Assembly (NCBI GenBank): GCA_963576565.1
Contig: OY755038.1
Location: forward strand, 135,921,348-135,985,347
Reading direction: 5' to 3'
DNA from: Aspidapion aeneum
Lineage: Eukaryota > Arthropoda > Insecta > Coleoptera > Brentidae
Length of the DNA stretch: 64,000 nt
Both the position numbers and the translations under genes were made by a program. Below are positions 41,630 through 53,961 of this stretch, in pieces. The first letter of the stretch is position 1. Each line of letters starts with the position of its first letter. The notes beneath the pieces were generated by a model. The model was not told where the DNA came from, ran no database searches, and worked only from the letters and a program-made list of their open reading frames with translations.

Positions 41630-43790
41630 TATTTATTTATTTATTTATTTATTTATACAAGTACAAGTACAAGATATTATTACAAAAAAAAAGAGAAATG
41701 TGGTTCATGGAACCCAAAGAAGAAGAAGATGCTAGCCGAAGACACGATGAATTTTAGAAATTTGTGTGTCTCCAACTAGCATTCTTACCTTAGACTAAAT
41801 TACATAAGTTGTTTCAACATACTATTATTATATAAATTATTATACATTTTTAACAAAATACACAAACAATCGTGTTAATTTTATGAAAACCAAATTATTT
41901 CAGACATAATTCGTTGGTAGTTATTTTTAATCCAAATTTTTATAGTTCTTTTTGTTACCTTATTTAAAGATTTATTTCTTATGTTTAGTGGCAACAGATT
42001 AAGGAGTCTAGGACCTGTAAATAAGATAGTTCGCTGAGTCCCTGAAAAGTTTTGTAAAGAGGTGCAATAGTTTAGCCTAGATACTGCTCTTGTTTGTATA
42101 TCATGTAAAACAAAGTTTTGAAATATCTTATAATTTAACGAGAATTGCAGGACTTTCATAAAATATAACTGCCTTAAATGTAAAAACTCTATTTCAGAAA
42201 ATAAAAGCTCTGTAGAATATAATTTTCGTTTAAACAATAGTATCTTGAGTACACATTTCTGAGCTATTTTAAGAGGCGATAAGATAGAGTCGCAAGTGGC
42301 ACCCCAACACAATATCTCATAATATAGTACCGATTCAGTCAAAGCCAAACAGACCACCTTTGTTAACTTAAATGGAAGCATATGTCTTAGCTGCGAGAAC
42401 TTGTAAGTTAATTTTCTAATTTTTTTGCTAACATATACACCAAGGTATTTAATAGATCTACAAGATAATATTTTTGTAACACAAGTACAGCCATTTAAAT
42501 GTGGATTACAGGCGGAATTATGGAGCAAAATAAAGTCTCTGTGTGACCTACCACGCTAAAGCATATAAATTTAGTTTTATCAACATTTAGAGATAATTGA
42601 TTAGCATCCAACCAACACTTTATTTTGTGAAGGGCCAATTCTGCCCTCCTGTAAGCTTCTTCCCAACTACTCCCTCATGATACTAGCACAGCAGTGTCAT
42701 CTGCAAAAGAAACTATTTTGCCTTTTAGTTTTAAATTAAGAAGACTGTTAACGTACATGGAAAAGAGAATCGGGCCCAACACAGTGCCTTGAGGCACACC
42801 TACCGTGACGTTGCGGATTCCACTAAGAGTTCCACCAATCCTCACCCTTTGGGTTCACCCCTCCAAGTAAGAACTTAAAAGATTATACACCACTCCTCTG
42901 ATTCCCATAGTTTTTACACGTTTTAGGAGTATAGAGTGTGCAACTGTGTCAAAAGCTTTTTTCAAGTCCAAAAAAACGACGATAGGTTTAAGTTTTTTAT
43001 TTATGTTATTCGAAACCAATTGATTGACTTCTTGTAGGGCATTATCGGTACTAACATTAGGTTTAAATCCAAATTGATGTGGGGAGATGATACGATTATC
43101 CTCTAGAAAGCCCCATAACCTTTATTTAATACATTTTTCTACGAATTTATTAAGAACACTACATAGTGCAATAGGCCTATATTTATTTTTTTCTCTTTTA
43201 TCGCCAGCTTTACATATGGGAATAATTATAGAGTTTTTAAAAATCTTTGGGTAGTAACTAGAAGTAAAAATAGAATTAATTAGATGTACCAGAGGCTTAA
43301 GGAGAGAGTTATGGTTACCTGTTATAATTTTCGAGGTAATACCATCCTCCTCACAAGAACCAGTATTTTTTAAAGAACGTATTACATTTATTAGCTCCGA
43401 TTCTGTTAGAGGTTTAAGAAATAAAGATTTATCGCATACATTTTCATATGTTTGAGGAGTGGGTGTAATCTTCTCTGCTAGTTTAGCTCCAATAGAACTG
43501 AAGAAAGTATTAAACTCATTAGCGATTTCCGGTTTATTAGTGACTATATGACCGTTTTCCATTTTTAAAAGTTTTATTGGGTTTGGATTAGTGTACTCGT
43601 TTGATGTCTCTTTAATGGTTTGCCATATTTTTTTAGGATCATTTATGCTATTATTTATTTTGGACTTATAATGGCTATATTTAGTGGTTTTAAGTAATTT
43701 AGATAAACGGTCTCTGTATTCAGTGTAAGTTATTAATGCATTGAGATTATTCTTAGATAGAGACAAAATCGTATTTAACCACTACTTTTG
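41630..43790 (-). pseudogene. CR1/jockey-like LINE, 5' truncated
   Basis: The minus-strand 3' tail is (AAATA)n-like, seen as (TTTAT)n at 41630-41660. From the 5' side: a linker and RT start at 43122-43766 (KKIWQTIKETS, NTFFSSIGAKLAEKI, SCEEDGITSKI, KYRPIALCSVLNKFVEKC). Then in broken frames come GVPQGTVLGPILFSMYVNSLL and FADDTAVL (about 42690-42830), and finally the C-terminal region 41881-42528 (IKYLGVYVSKKIRKLTYKFSQLR, SVLYYEILCWG, GPRLLNLLPLNIRN). The endonuclease is missing. Several frameshifts and stops show it is dead. Confidence 0.87.
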
Positions 43791-45699
43791 TCATATATTT
43801 AAAACTAAAAAGACCATGTCTGGAGGTCCATCCACCTATAAATCAACAAAAAATTGAAGTAAATTTACATTACTGTGTTTATTTTTCTTTTAAAAAAATT
43901 AAAACATGTTTTTCCTACAAAAAACTTTAAAGAACTAAGAACATGATTTGGAAGCAGTTAAGTAAAAACTCTCTGCTTTTATCTACTTATTTTCCTAATA
44001 AATAAAATAATTCTTTTGTTGTCCAAGAAAAAAAACTTGTGGAGATAAGCTAATAAAAAAAATCATGAGAATTATTAAATCAACCTAATGAATTTCAAAA
44101 CTACGCTTCAATATTACCAAAAAATATAAAAAATGTTATTTTCAAAACCAATAATGAAGGGAAATCTTGTCTTTTATTAAAAAAAATGATTAAGTGTCAA
44201 AAATACCGACAGCCACTGAAAGCCTTTAACTTGGCTTTAACTGTACCACAAAAAAAAATATTTTAATTGAAAAAAATTTTCTTTTTTTTTTAACTTCAAA
44301 AAAAAAACAAAAAAATTACATCAGATGTTAAAAAACCTAGGCAAAAACTCACGTAGGGCGTCATTTGTGGCAAACTAAAAGACGTTGCCGCCATTTTGTG
44401 ACACTGTAAATAGAACAATAACGGTGTGCTGATTTGTGACACTAAAAAATTGCTGAGTAATTAAACAAATATCTGGAAGCAGAACTGTATTTTTCAGCTA
44501 GGTAAAACATTGATATGCCCGGTAACTTTTATACAGTGGAGAAAAGGGGGTTCAGAAATAAGAAAATTTTAATTGCGCCACAGTGTTTTAATATCAATGT
44601 TTTACAAAGAAGATCTTAATTAAAATACAGTTCAACTCAAACGTTGTAGCCAAACAATGAAACTCTACCTACTTCCGAGGCTTCCAGAGTATTTGTGTAA
44701 TTTAAAAAAAACCAAAAAGAAATTGACTCATTGACAACATAAAATTTTAAAAGATTGAATGAAGATGACAAAACTAGAAGCACTTTACAGGTAGATGGAC
44801 TTACAGGGAGAATCTCGAACAGGTCACAGTGTACCTACATTTGAGTCAGTAGTGTAAGACTCCATTATATAACTGATTGGAAAAAAAACACTTCCAAAAT
44901 CATTCCATCATGGGGGAGATCTGGACCAAAATCTGCTGTCATCATTCTACGTTGGGTAGAATGAGACAGACAGCAACCCAGTCTGAGATCCACCCTATGA
45001 GGTGACACAATGTAAGGAAACCGCAAAAAAAAAATAACCTCATCTCTCTTTTGTCGCTGCAAAGTTGGTTCATTGGGTTGTACAAATAACACAAAGATTT
45101 AGTTCATCTTGTATATTTCAAAATCTGAGGAAAAGATGATGCTGAAATATTATAAGAGAGTAAAATAAATAAAAGCAAGGCACTTTGAATTTCACAGGAA
45201 AATGTTACTTAAATATGCCGCAAAATGGTGGTCATGACGTCATACATTTATCTTGCGTTTACAAGAATTGTTAAAATTACATTAAAAATTTATATGGAAA
45301 GATTATGTCTAAATTATATGGTGAAAATTATATATAAAAAAAATATATCTAAACTGTTTGTTTGCATGAAAATGAAGAAAACTCCTACCTTGGTCCTGTT
45401 TTTATTTTCTAATTACTATGTTATTTTCTGTAAACCTGGAAAAGTGGTGTTTTTCCAGGCTTTCTCCCTCACTGCTCTCGGGTCTCCTGCTCTGCTCGTG
45501 CCTTCCCTCGTGCTTGCTTAGCACATGACGTTAGGCCAGCACATAGGTCTTAAATGTTAGTTCCTTGTCCGAGCGTAAAAACCCTGTGGAAAATGAAATA
45601 TTTCAATTTCCTGGAATTCGTCGGTTTTGCACGAGATTCTCCTATCCCGTGACGACTCAATAAAATAAAGCAGATTTCAACAGATGAACTAAAACAAGC
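43791..45699. other. Unassigned AT-rich sequence
   Basis: No supported gene, RNA or terminal repeat. Many A-runs (43860-44330). A short GC-richer block at 45430-45540 has no motif. Confidence 0.45.
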
Positions 45700-46191
45700 C
45701 TACATACCTTTCCCAGGGTTACAACTGGCTTGAACCTCGTTCCACCAGCACAACTGTCTCGTCGATGGAATGGACGGCATGCTTCTTTCCGTAGAAATGG
45801 CGCAGGTCTTGAATCCCTCACTCAGAGGATATGAGCCGTCACTCATATACGTCAAAACAACGACGGACTCACAGTTATACCGTACTTGGTATATTTTCTG
45901 TATATATTCTGCAACTACTGCAGTGCCAATAACCAAAAAACAATGGCGATCCCAGAGACTTGTTGTCGACCCAACCCAATTCTTTAGAAAAAGAGAAAAT
46001 GACACTTTGTCAGGGAAGATGCCGGGAATAGTTCTTTTAATTTGGTGCGGACAGTACACAGTACCAACCAAATTTTCCCGGTTAAATTCAAATAAGGATG
46101 CAAACCATTTATAAAAAAGCGCTCTCACCAAAAAAACCCTAGCCCCGGTTTGCAAGCCCGAAAAAACTACCGCGGTTTTCAAACTAACCAA
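45700..46191 (-). other. Unexplained open frame with a possible splice donor
   Basis: A 163-codon frame is open on the minus strand in GC-richer DNA; a 114-residue frame overlaps on the plus strand (45770-46114). I recognise neither. The minus frame has no ATG at its start. Near its end it reads GGGAAAG followed by GTATGT (about 45706-45713), which would serve as a splice donor, so it could be an exon. It could equally be chance in a repeat or regulatory block. No downstream exon is recognised. Confidence 0.25.
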
Positions 46192-47527
46192 TGATGAAAT
46201 ACACTAATACTTCCGTACCAGTCTGTAGGGGGCAGCATCAACCAAGCAAGGGTATATTGAAAATGTCCTACGAGCATTGAGGTGTTGTCAGATCTATTTC
46301 TACGGATCATTTTTATAAACGAGGATTTTCGAGATGCACAACCAACTATGACCGAACAAATGTCAACCGGACCCCTGCCAACATAGCAAGTAGGAAGAAA
46401 ATAACCAGTTAGACTATAAGAAGTTTAGCATTGAAACCATCAACTGTAAAATCAATTACTGGAGATCAGAGCATGCATCAAACCCAGGAATATTTGAACA
46501 CTCAACCAACTCCCACATGAGCAAAGCCATACTAAGTGTAGAATTTAGTTGTATTTTAGTTATAGTGTTAGTCAAAAGTTTCCTTTACTCTTTATATATG
46601 TTTTCTCTAAGATTCATATGGTTTGACGCCATCTTGTAAAACATTTTTACATTAATAAAGTTGTTTCTGAACTTGAACCTAAAATACACATTCGACTACT
46701 GCTTAAACCCGGCCTAAGAGTGTTCAGATGTTAAGTTTGCTCACCACTAGCTAGCTCTACACAACCCTTCAATCCGACTGAGTTAGCTATTAACTTTATT
46801 TAACTATGGTAATATATAAATTTATATAATATAAAAATACGATTTTGTTTATTCTTTTAGTCCTGGTTTTTATCCCTCGTTTATTTCCAATTTACAAAAG
46901 TGCGTAACTTGTATTTATTTTATCTCCTTTATCAAAGTAATAAAGATATCAAAGTGGGCGGAGCCTCGGTTGTTCCTGGTCAAACCGTGGACCTAAATAT
47001 GTCCTCGTGCTACAAAAACTAGCTAATCCGTGAATAAGAGGAGGTTCGGAAGAGAAATCATTGTCCTAGTATCCTAGAAAATATAAATATTCGAACACCC
47101 TAGACATTCTCGCTGTTACTGAAACCATTGGTGATATGGCAACGCCGCCATTCCCCAGCAGAACAGCTGTTTATCTTCATGAACGTCAAAGAAAATTACG
47201 AAATTTTACAGATAAACAAAACAATCAAAAGTTTTTATGTGATTTTTCCCGAACCTGTGATCTCAAATTCCAATTACGATGCCTAAACAATACGAAGTGC
47301 GCAGTGCCCACAACAATATGATGGCAAACCTCCTCTATAAGGTAACTTTTTGGACAGTATATAACCTCAAAACCTAGCACTATAAATGACCCTTAATTTG
47401 TGTATAGAAAACGAGTCGAATAGCTTGATTATTTACATAAATAAAACAAATATGTAACGTGTGTCTTAAGCGTAAAAATGACACGTTACAATGCATGAGA
47501 CCATGGGGGTCTAACAAGAAATAAAAC
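46192..47527. other. Unassigned non-coding sequence
   Basis: Ends such as AATAAAGTTGTTTCTG near 46655 look like polyadenylation signals of an unidentified transcript or repeat. No coding frame with recognisable motifs. Confidence 0.35.
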
Positions 47528-48118
47528 AGTTTCAGAATAGGATCGAGTGAGTTGTCTGTCCTTTTTTTTTCATTCGGGTGCAACAGGGATATAAAGAATT
47601 TTCTGGTTGTTCAACTTACGTACGACCATGATTGCGTAATAGGCCGTGTTGTATTTTAACCTAAAAAGCTTTGTTTTGCAAAGACTCCGAGATTGTTTAC
47701 TAATTTATTTACCTATAAAACAATAAACATAAGTTTTTTGTAATTTAAATAAAGTGACTCAAAATTATTCAGTCACTTTTAGTCTTATTCATGAACACTG
47801 ATTTGTGTTATTGATTTTCTGGAGAATGAAAATATTGGGGTTTTGAGGAATCTGATTGGTCAGTGATTGCTATGCAGTTTGGGAGATTGAGAGGAATTTT
47901 ACAAAAATCGGCCCTTTCTGTTCGAGATCTTTGTCGAGAAACAAGGTATTTTAATTATATTATAACATAACCTTAAAAAAAAATTTGTACATCAAGCATG
48001 GCTTGAAATTTTCTTTATAGAATAAATTAGAACTTAGCTCTAATTTTAATTAATGGTAATATGAAATTCAATTGCATATACCAGATTTTTATTTTTAATT
48101 AGGTTAATATGTTATAAC

Positions 48119-48156
<38 letters not shown>
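47528..48156 (+). repeat. Repeat part A with (AT)n end, copy 1
   Basis: About 630 bp, near-identical to 61040-61690, from the AATAGGATCGAGTGAG block to the (AT)n tract at 48122-48157. In the second copy the (AT)n is followed directly by part B; here it is followed by unrelated DNA. Confidence 0.92.
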
Positions 48157-48158
<2 letters not shown>

Positions 48159-48174
48159 TCGACCGTTGTATCTT

Positions 48175-48659
48175 GTGACATCCAGCAAAAAGTCGGTTTT
48201 TGTGACATCCGCTTTAAAACCTGGTGTTATCCAAAAATAAAAAATATGAAATGTAATAAAAAATATTTTATTTTTAATTTCATAAAAATATTTGTATGAA
48301 CTCACAAATTTAGAAATAAAATTTTTCTTATCTTTGTGGCGTCCATTGTATATACAAAAAATTTTGACGTTGTAACATCCCTAAATATTTGTGTTAACTT
48401 GTGACATCCAGCAATGTTGCCAATGTTTCATAAAAATAACGGATGTAACAAGTACCTTTATAAAAATAAGAAATATACACTGGATGTCACGAAGAAACAA
48501 ATAACAAATAAAATATACAAAGACGTTAGGGATGTCACAAATGTGTGCAAATATGTTACAGGTATATGTATGCAAATAAGAAAAATATACACTGGATGTC
48601 ACGGGGAAGAAAATAACAAATAAAATATACAAGCACGTTATTGATGTCATAATAGGCTT
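48175..48659. repeat. Repeat array with GGATGTCAC motifs, left end
   Basis: The nonamer occurs at 48175, 48202 and 48401 as GTGACATCC and at 48482, 48530 and 48594 as GGATGTCAC, with several one-base variants. 48462-48659 is a two-copy tandem of about 112 bp (AAATATACACTGGATGTCAC ... AACAAATAAAATATACAA). Related single units are at 52884 and 57003-57051. Confidence 0.8.
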
Positions 48660-49045
48660 ACAAGATGAATATACGGCAAGGACTAAAAAAAATACTCTGC
48701 TAATATATGGGAACCTACGCTCACACTAGGTACTTTAATTATAGTGTACGTGTAAGCTAATATTGTCACGACTATATTTGTGACAAGTGGTATCTCTACC
48801 ATATATGTCACAAGGTTTGTTATATAGTGCCCTTGTGACTGAGGGATTTAGAATTTTTAAAGAATCCACATTTATACATGTATTTTATATAAGAAAACAG
48901 ATTAACAGGAATAGAGGTTATTGCTATAAATAATTAAATAATGTAAAAAGAGGGATGCTGGCTGGAGAGAGTTGACCTAGGGGCCATAAGAATTATGGGC
49001 CATAAAGCGTAACCACCATAGTGAGGTTTTATTTAGGTATGTTAA

Positions 49046-49160
49046 GTAGGGACCACATTATTTCAGTGGTGTACTGGGTTCGTAGGGGCCACGTATTTCA
49101 GTGGTGTACTGGGTGTGTTTAGTAGGGACCACGTATTTCAGTGGTATACTGGGTTGATCA
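49046..49160. repeat. Three-copy tandem, 36-45 bp unit
   Basis: The phrase GGGACCACGTATTTCAGTGG followed by TGTACTGGGT is repeated three times with small changes. Within the unit CCAC and GTGG can pair. Confidence 0.8.
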
Positions 49161-49274
49161 CTTGCTAAAGTGATGCCGGTCCAGCGTCGGCTTTTATAGA
49201 CGAAATTAGTGCAAGCGCAGCAATATTAGTTATTGCTATAGTAAAATGATCCGAATTTAAACTTATTTATGACA

Positions 49275-49720
49275 GTATAACTAAAGACTGTAATATATTT
49301 TATTCAACTCCAGACTCAAATACCTTTCGTTTGATACCACACAAACCATGTTTTGACCTAAACTCAAATTTTTTAAATTTACCCCTACTTTTTTTTAAAC
49401 TAAAATGTATTTCTTTAACTCCAGAGTCAATTACCTTTCGTTTAATACCACACAAGCCATATTTTCATTTAAACTCTAATTTTTGACATTTACCCCCACC
49501 CTTTTTTTAAAATAAACTAAAATGTATTTTGTTTAACTGCAGACTCAATTACCTTTCGTTCGATATCACACACGCCATATTTTCACATAAACTCCAATTT
49601 TTAAAATCTACCCCCACCCTTTTATTTGGCTTGCGTTAGGTGGATTTTGTTCATTTTTAAATGGGACCATCTCGACTCAAGAGACCCAGGTACCAAATTT
49701 CATTCAAATCGGGCAATTTG
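49275..49720. repeat. Three-copy tandem (about 118 bp) and conserved tail
   Basis: The anchor CAATTACCTTTCGTTTGATA recurs three times with polypyrimidine-rich CTACCCCCACCC between. It is followed by a conserved tail ending CAAATTTCATTCAAATCGGG. The same structure is at 56265-56700. Confidence 0.85.
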
Positions 49721-51332
49721 ACGTTAAAAAAACTCGTCAGATTAAATTTTATCTGACTAGATTTAAAAATTCCTTATCTATTCAACTTAACTTTAGTTAA
49801 ATTTAGTTGAAAAATACTGAGCCTATTATTAATTATTGTACCCTATATTCACAGTTTGTAGGTCAAATTAGATAAAAGTTGTCCGTTTTTGTATGTAACT
49901 CCCATTATCTTTTTGGACTCAGACTTCAGTTTTTATCAGTCCCAATTTTTACTTTCCTAGTTCGTGCAGCAAAAGCTAGGAAAGGTATTATGTTCGACGG
50001 ATTTTTTTTAAGATAACTTAGAAATATTTTGTGACATTTGTTTGTTTGTATGTATGTTCATCCCGTTCGGTTCGGTTCTTCGGACTTTTGAAAAACCTGT
50101 AGCTGCACCTTAAAATCGGCTTACTATATCGAAATGGCTGTTCTGCCTTTTACCTTGAAATACGTACAGCCATCTGAAAAATGCAGTCGTTCTGGGTGTT
50201 TAGGTCGCTTTATTCTTTTTTCAAATCAGATTTAAATAATTTCTGAAAACTCCGTTACCAGAATAAAAATTGTGGGGAAATAACAAGTTTTAAATAAAAG
50301 TTTTCGTATTTTGTAATTTCTTATTTTTGACACGCTTTTATTAGGTTCACCTGTATGTTTGTAGGTAGGTATGTATGTTTGTAACTGACTCTTTTGGACT
50401 AGATTTTGACCTACTTTAAACGAACAGATTTAATTTAAACTTTGTACACTTATCAAGAACCGGTGACAATACAATAATTTTCCAGGCGCACCCTTGGGGG
50501 TACTGTGGGGACCCCCCCCCAAGCCTAAGAATTTTGCAAAAACGAACAAATTTAATTTAGACTTTGTATACACTTATCAAGAACCGGTGAGAACGCCAAG
50601 ATTAATAATTTCGCAGACTATTTTCATATATTTCAGGAATAAAACAATAAAATAGGTTAAAATACGGCTTAATGAGGTCTCGCTCCCCTCCCCACAAGAA
50701 ATATTTCTTATTAAGTTTTTCTCATTTTCCTGATCAGGATAATTTATTTTTATTATTACTAGTATTATTGTGAAAATAAATCATCGGTATACTGGCAACA
50801 TACACTAAGCCAAAAATTTAGTTTTGCGAAATACGCATTTTAAGAAGTTTTAAAATTAGGAACAACATTTGAGATATTTGATTTCATTGAGAAACTGAAT
50901 TTTACATTATTTATGCATTGAATATTGGAGAACGTATGTAAGTACCTATGTAAAAAAAGTTATTTTTTGAAATTTTAGTAATATTTTATAGATTTTGTGA
51001 AGTCTGTGATTTAGTGTATTTTTTAAATTTGGTTGTAACGGCCAGGTTTCACCATGGCTCAAAAACTAAAAAAAATTACTTTGAGTGTATTTTGCCAGTA
51101 TACCAACGTAATATAGTTAATTAAAAAATACGATTTCACAGCACATTAAACTAAAAAGTAAAAAATAAATATAGTTATAAAAACTAAAAAACACGCTTCA
51201 AACTAAACTGTTAAAAATAATTCTTAATATTAGTTGAAAACAATAATGAACGAAAAATACTAGTATTATTGTGAAAAAAACGTCGGGCTCTCGATATACA
51301 AAGAAAATATGGCACAAAGCGCCCCACGATTT
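49721..51332. other. Unassigned sequence with a 124-bp duplication
   Basis: Two copies of a block starting AAACGAACAGATTTAATTTA lie at about 50419 and 50543, with a C9 run at 50511-50519 between. The remainder is AT-rich with short phrases such as TTTGTATGTATGTTCATCCC that are common in insect dispersed repeats. No gene. Confidence 0.45.
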
Positions 51333-51370
51333 TAGCTCACACGACTACTATTCTATAGTAGTGTGAGCTT
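51333..51370. repeat. TAGCTCACAC hairpin
   Basis: TAGCTCACACGACTACTATT pairs with the following AGTAGTGTGAGCT. The same hairpin type ends the elements at 56910-56947 and 62985-63022. Here it is followed by GCGTTTCAGATGATTTTGAA and (CTGT)n. Confidence 0.85.
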
Positions 51371-51436
51371 ATATATCTTTGCGTTTCAGATGATTTTGAA
51401 ACTTTTTTGTTGCGCCGTCTGTCTCTCTGTCTGTCT

Positions 51437-52770
51437 GTCTGAACCTTTCATTTTGAAATTTGTATTGGAGAACTTGGCTTTACTTTTATCTCAATTCTTT
51501 TTACGGAATGCATGAAATGTTTTTGTTATGATTTCACTTCTTTTTTAAAGGAATTGGATAATACTTCATTTTTAAAGTAGTAAAATATGCGGAATATTGT
51601 TCAAAATTTTTGCAATGCCTTACCTAAATTTTTGAGATTTTTTAAATTTTTTCCATGGTTTTGTCGTAGTTCCCATCAGCCTTCCAAAGCTCAGCTCTCT
51701 AGCGTTTCTGAAAGTGCACAATGCTACTTTAACATGTATAGGGGAAGGAAATAAATTAAAATTGTCGTGTTTTTAAATTTTGTCCTATAGTTTTATCATA
51801 GTTCCTATCAGTCTTCCAATGCTCAGCTCTCTAGCGTTTCTGGAAGTGGGTAATCTTACTTTTACATAACTTTACATTTATAGGGGAGGAGAGTAAATAA
51901 AAATATTTGACTTTTTAAATTTTTTCTATGGTTTTATGATCATTTCTATCAGCATTCCAATGCTCAGCTCTCTAGCGTTTCTGGAAGTGGGCAATGTTAG
52001 TTTAATATAAATTGACATTTATAGGAGAGGGAAGTAAATTAAAATGTTAGTTTTTAAATTTTTTCATATAGTTTTATCATATTGTCTTTCAGTCTTAAAA
52101 AGTTCGGCATCTCTAGTGTTTCTGGTGGGGTGTCTTAATTTTTTTCTATAACTTTATTATAGTTACTATCGGTCTTCCAAAGCTCAGCTCTCTAGCATGT
52201 CTGGAAGTAGGCAATGTTACTTTAACTTAACTTTACATTTATAGGGGAGGGAAGTAAATTAGAATTTTGGGGTGTTTTAATTTTTTCGTATAGTTTTATC
52301 ATAGTTCCTATCAGTCTGCCAAAGCTCAACTCTCTAGCATTTCTGGAAGTGGGCAATGCTACTTTTACATACCTCTAATGTATAGGGGAGGGGAGTAAAT
52401 TAAAATTTTGGGGTTTTATGATTTTTTCCAGGGGTCATAATTTCTATCAGTTTGCCAAATTTCAGTTTTGTAGCATGTCTGGAAGTACAGTAGAATATTG
52501 ATGATCTATACATGAGTGAGTGAGTGAGTCAGTGAGTGGCACTTTCGACGTTTTTTGAAATTTCGTAACTATTTTACTAGTTTAGGGAATTCCATGAAAC
52601 GTGGAGGGGTGGTTAACTCCATAGAGATCTACGACTGTGCAAAGTTTGAGATTCGTAGCTCATTCCGAAGTAGAGTTTTAGTTAGGTCAAATATCGGCTG
52701 AAATGTTTTAAGAAAAGATGGTTACGGCGCGCGAACTTGGCGAGGCACTGACGCGTCCTCAGATATACTT
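51437..52770. mobile_element. Satellite-carrying Helentron-like element, inverted copy
   Basis: Inverted relative to 38553-40481: one foldback arm (51440-51530, with an internal deletion), six to seven 142-bp units (51690-52500), a (GAGT)n microsatellite (52512-52533) and the conserved end block with CGCGCGAACTTGGCGAGGCA. Immediately left are (CTGT)n and the hairpin at 51333, perhaps the intact terminus of this family. Confidence 0.6.
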
Positions 52771-53017
52771 ACCTTTAAATTCAATAAACTTTGAATAAAA
52801 ACAAAAAACACTTTGCCGGAACAGCTTTTGCTCGATTTCTATGCGGGGTCACAAATAAAACGAAAACATAATTATGTAAGTGTGGATGTCACAGAGAGAC
52901 GAATTTAAATCGAAATATACATACTCAACTCAGCCCAGGGCTGGCCGATTGCGGACCGGCCGTTTGCAAAAATAGAATACCTACAGGGGCGCCCACCACG
53001 GGGGTAGTAAGGGGCTA

Positions 53018-53415
53018 GGGCTAAGGTCACTCATCGTCAAGCAAGCTTTACAGGTAGCGAAGCCTAACTCTGATTTTATATTTTTTGGTTATAATTTTTG
53101 ACATGTTTTCCTCGGTTTCGCATTGGCGGCTCGTTGTTATTTTAAAAATGTGGTTTTAACACAGTCTAAAGATCTATTTAATAATGATACAGTTTCAAGA
53201 TAGTTTGCAGCATAATATTTTAATTACATAAATATATAGTTTAGGTACCTTCATACGTGCTTCATACTGTGTAAAACAACATCTTCAAAATAAAACAGAA
53301 CCGCCAATGCGAAACCGAGGAAAACATGTCAAAAATAATAACCAAAAAATAGAAAGCTTGACGTTAGCTTCGCTTCCTATAAGGCTCGCCTTTACGATGA
53401 GTGTCCTTAGCTAGG
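53018..53415. mobile_element. Foldback element with about 105-bp arms
   Basis: The left arm begins GCTAAGGTCACTCATCGT and holds GACATGTTTTCCTCGGTTTC. The right arm is its inverse and ends ACGATGAGTGTCCTTAGC. Spacer about 170 bp. No coding frame; target duplication uncertain. Confidence 0.75.
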
Positions 53416-53961
53416 GCACCTCCAAGACGTAAACAGGGAGGTGCGAAGCACCCCCAAGCATAGTCACATAGAAACTGATTACTAATCGGCTTTGCGCGGA
53501 ACACAAAAAATGGCCGATATTCCAGTAAAATCTATGACTACAGTACCTAGATTTTAAAAAAAAATCTAGATAATCTGGACTAGGTACTTACCTATGTTCA
53601 GCGAATTTTTGATAAATTATGTAGCTCTATACCTAGCTGGATATGTTTTATTTACTGACGCTGGCGCCACTTTGGCAGAATTAAGGCCCTTAATTATTAT
53701 GCAAATAATATAAAATAAAAATATAAGATTTGCATTATTCAGTCTACCAATTTATTCTCATTTTCTTTTCTTTTATATCTATTTTTTTTTTCCAAATCGG
53801 CTAACACATATGTTACTTTTTTTAGGTACCTAAATTATTCTTCTGAATTTTTCTTATATGTGCTACTCCTTGGAAATAAATAAATAAATATATTAGAGGC
53901 GCAATTAGGGGGGGGGGGTTCTATAAAATCGGTTAAGCAGTTTCTGAACTCGTTTCCTTTA
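53416..53961. other. Unassigned sequence with a poly-G run
   Basis: No gene visible. (AAAT)n-like units and a run of about 11 G lie just before the following element (about 53878-53920). Confidence 0.4.
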
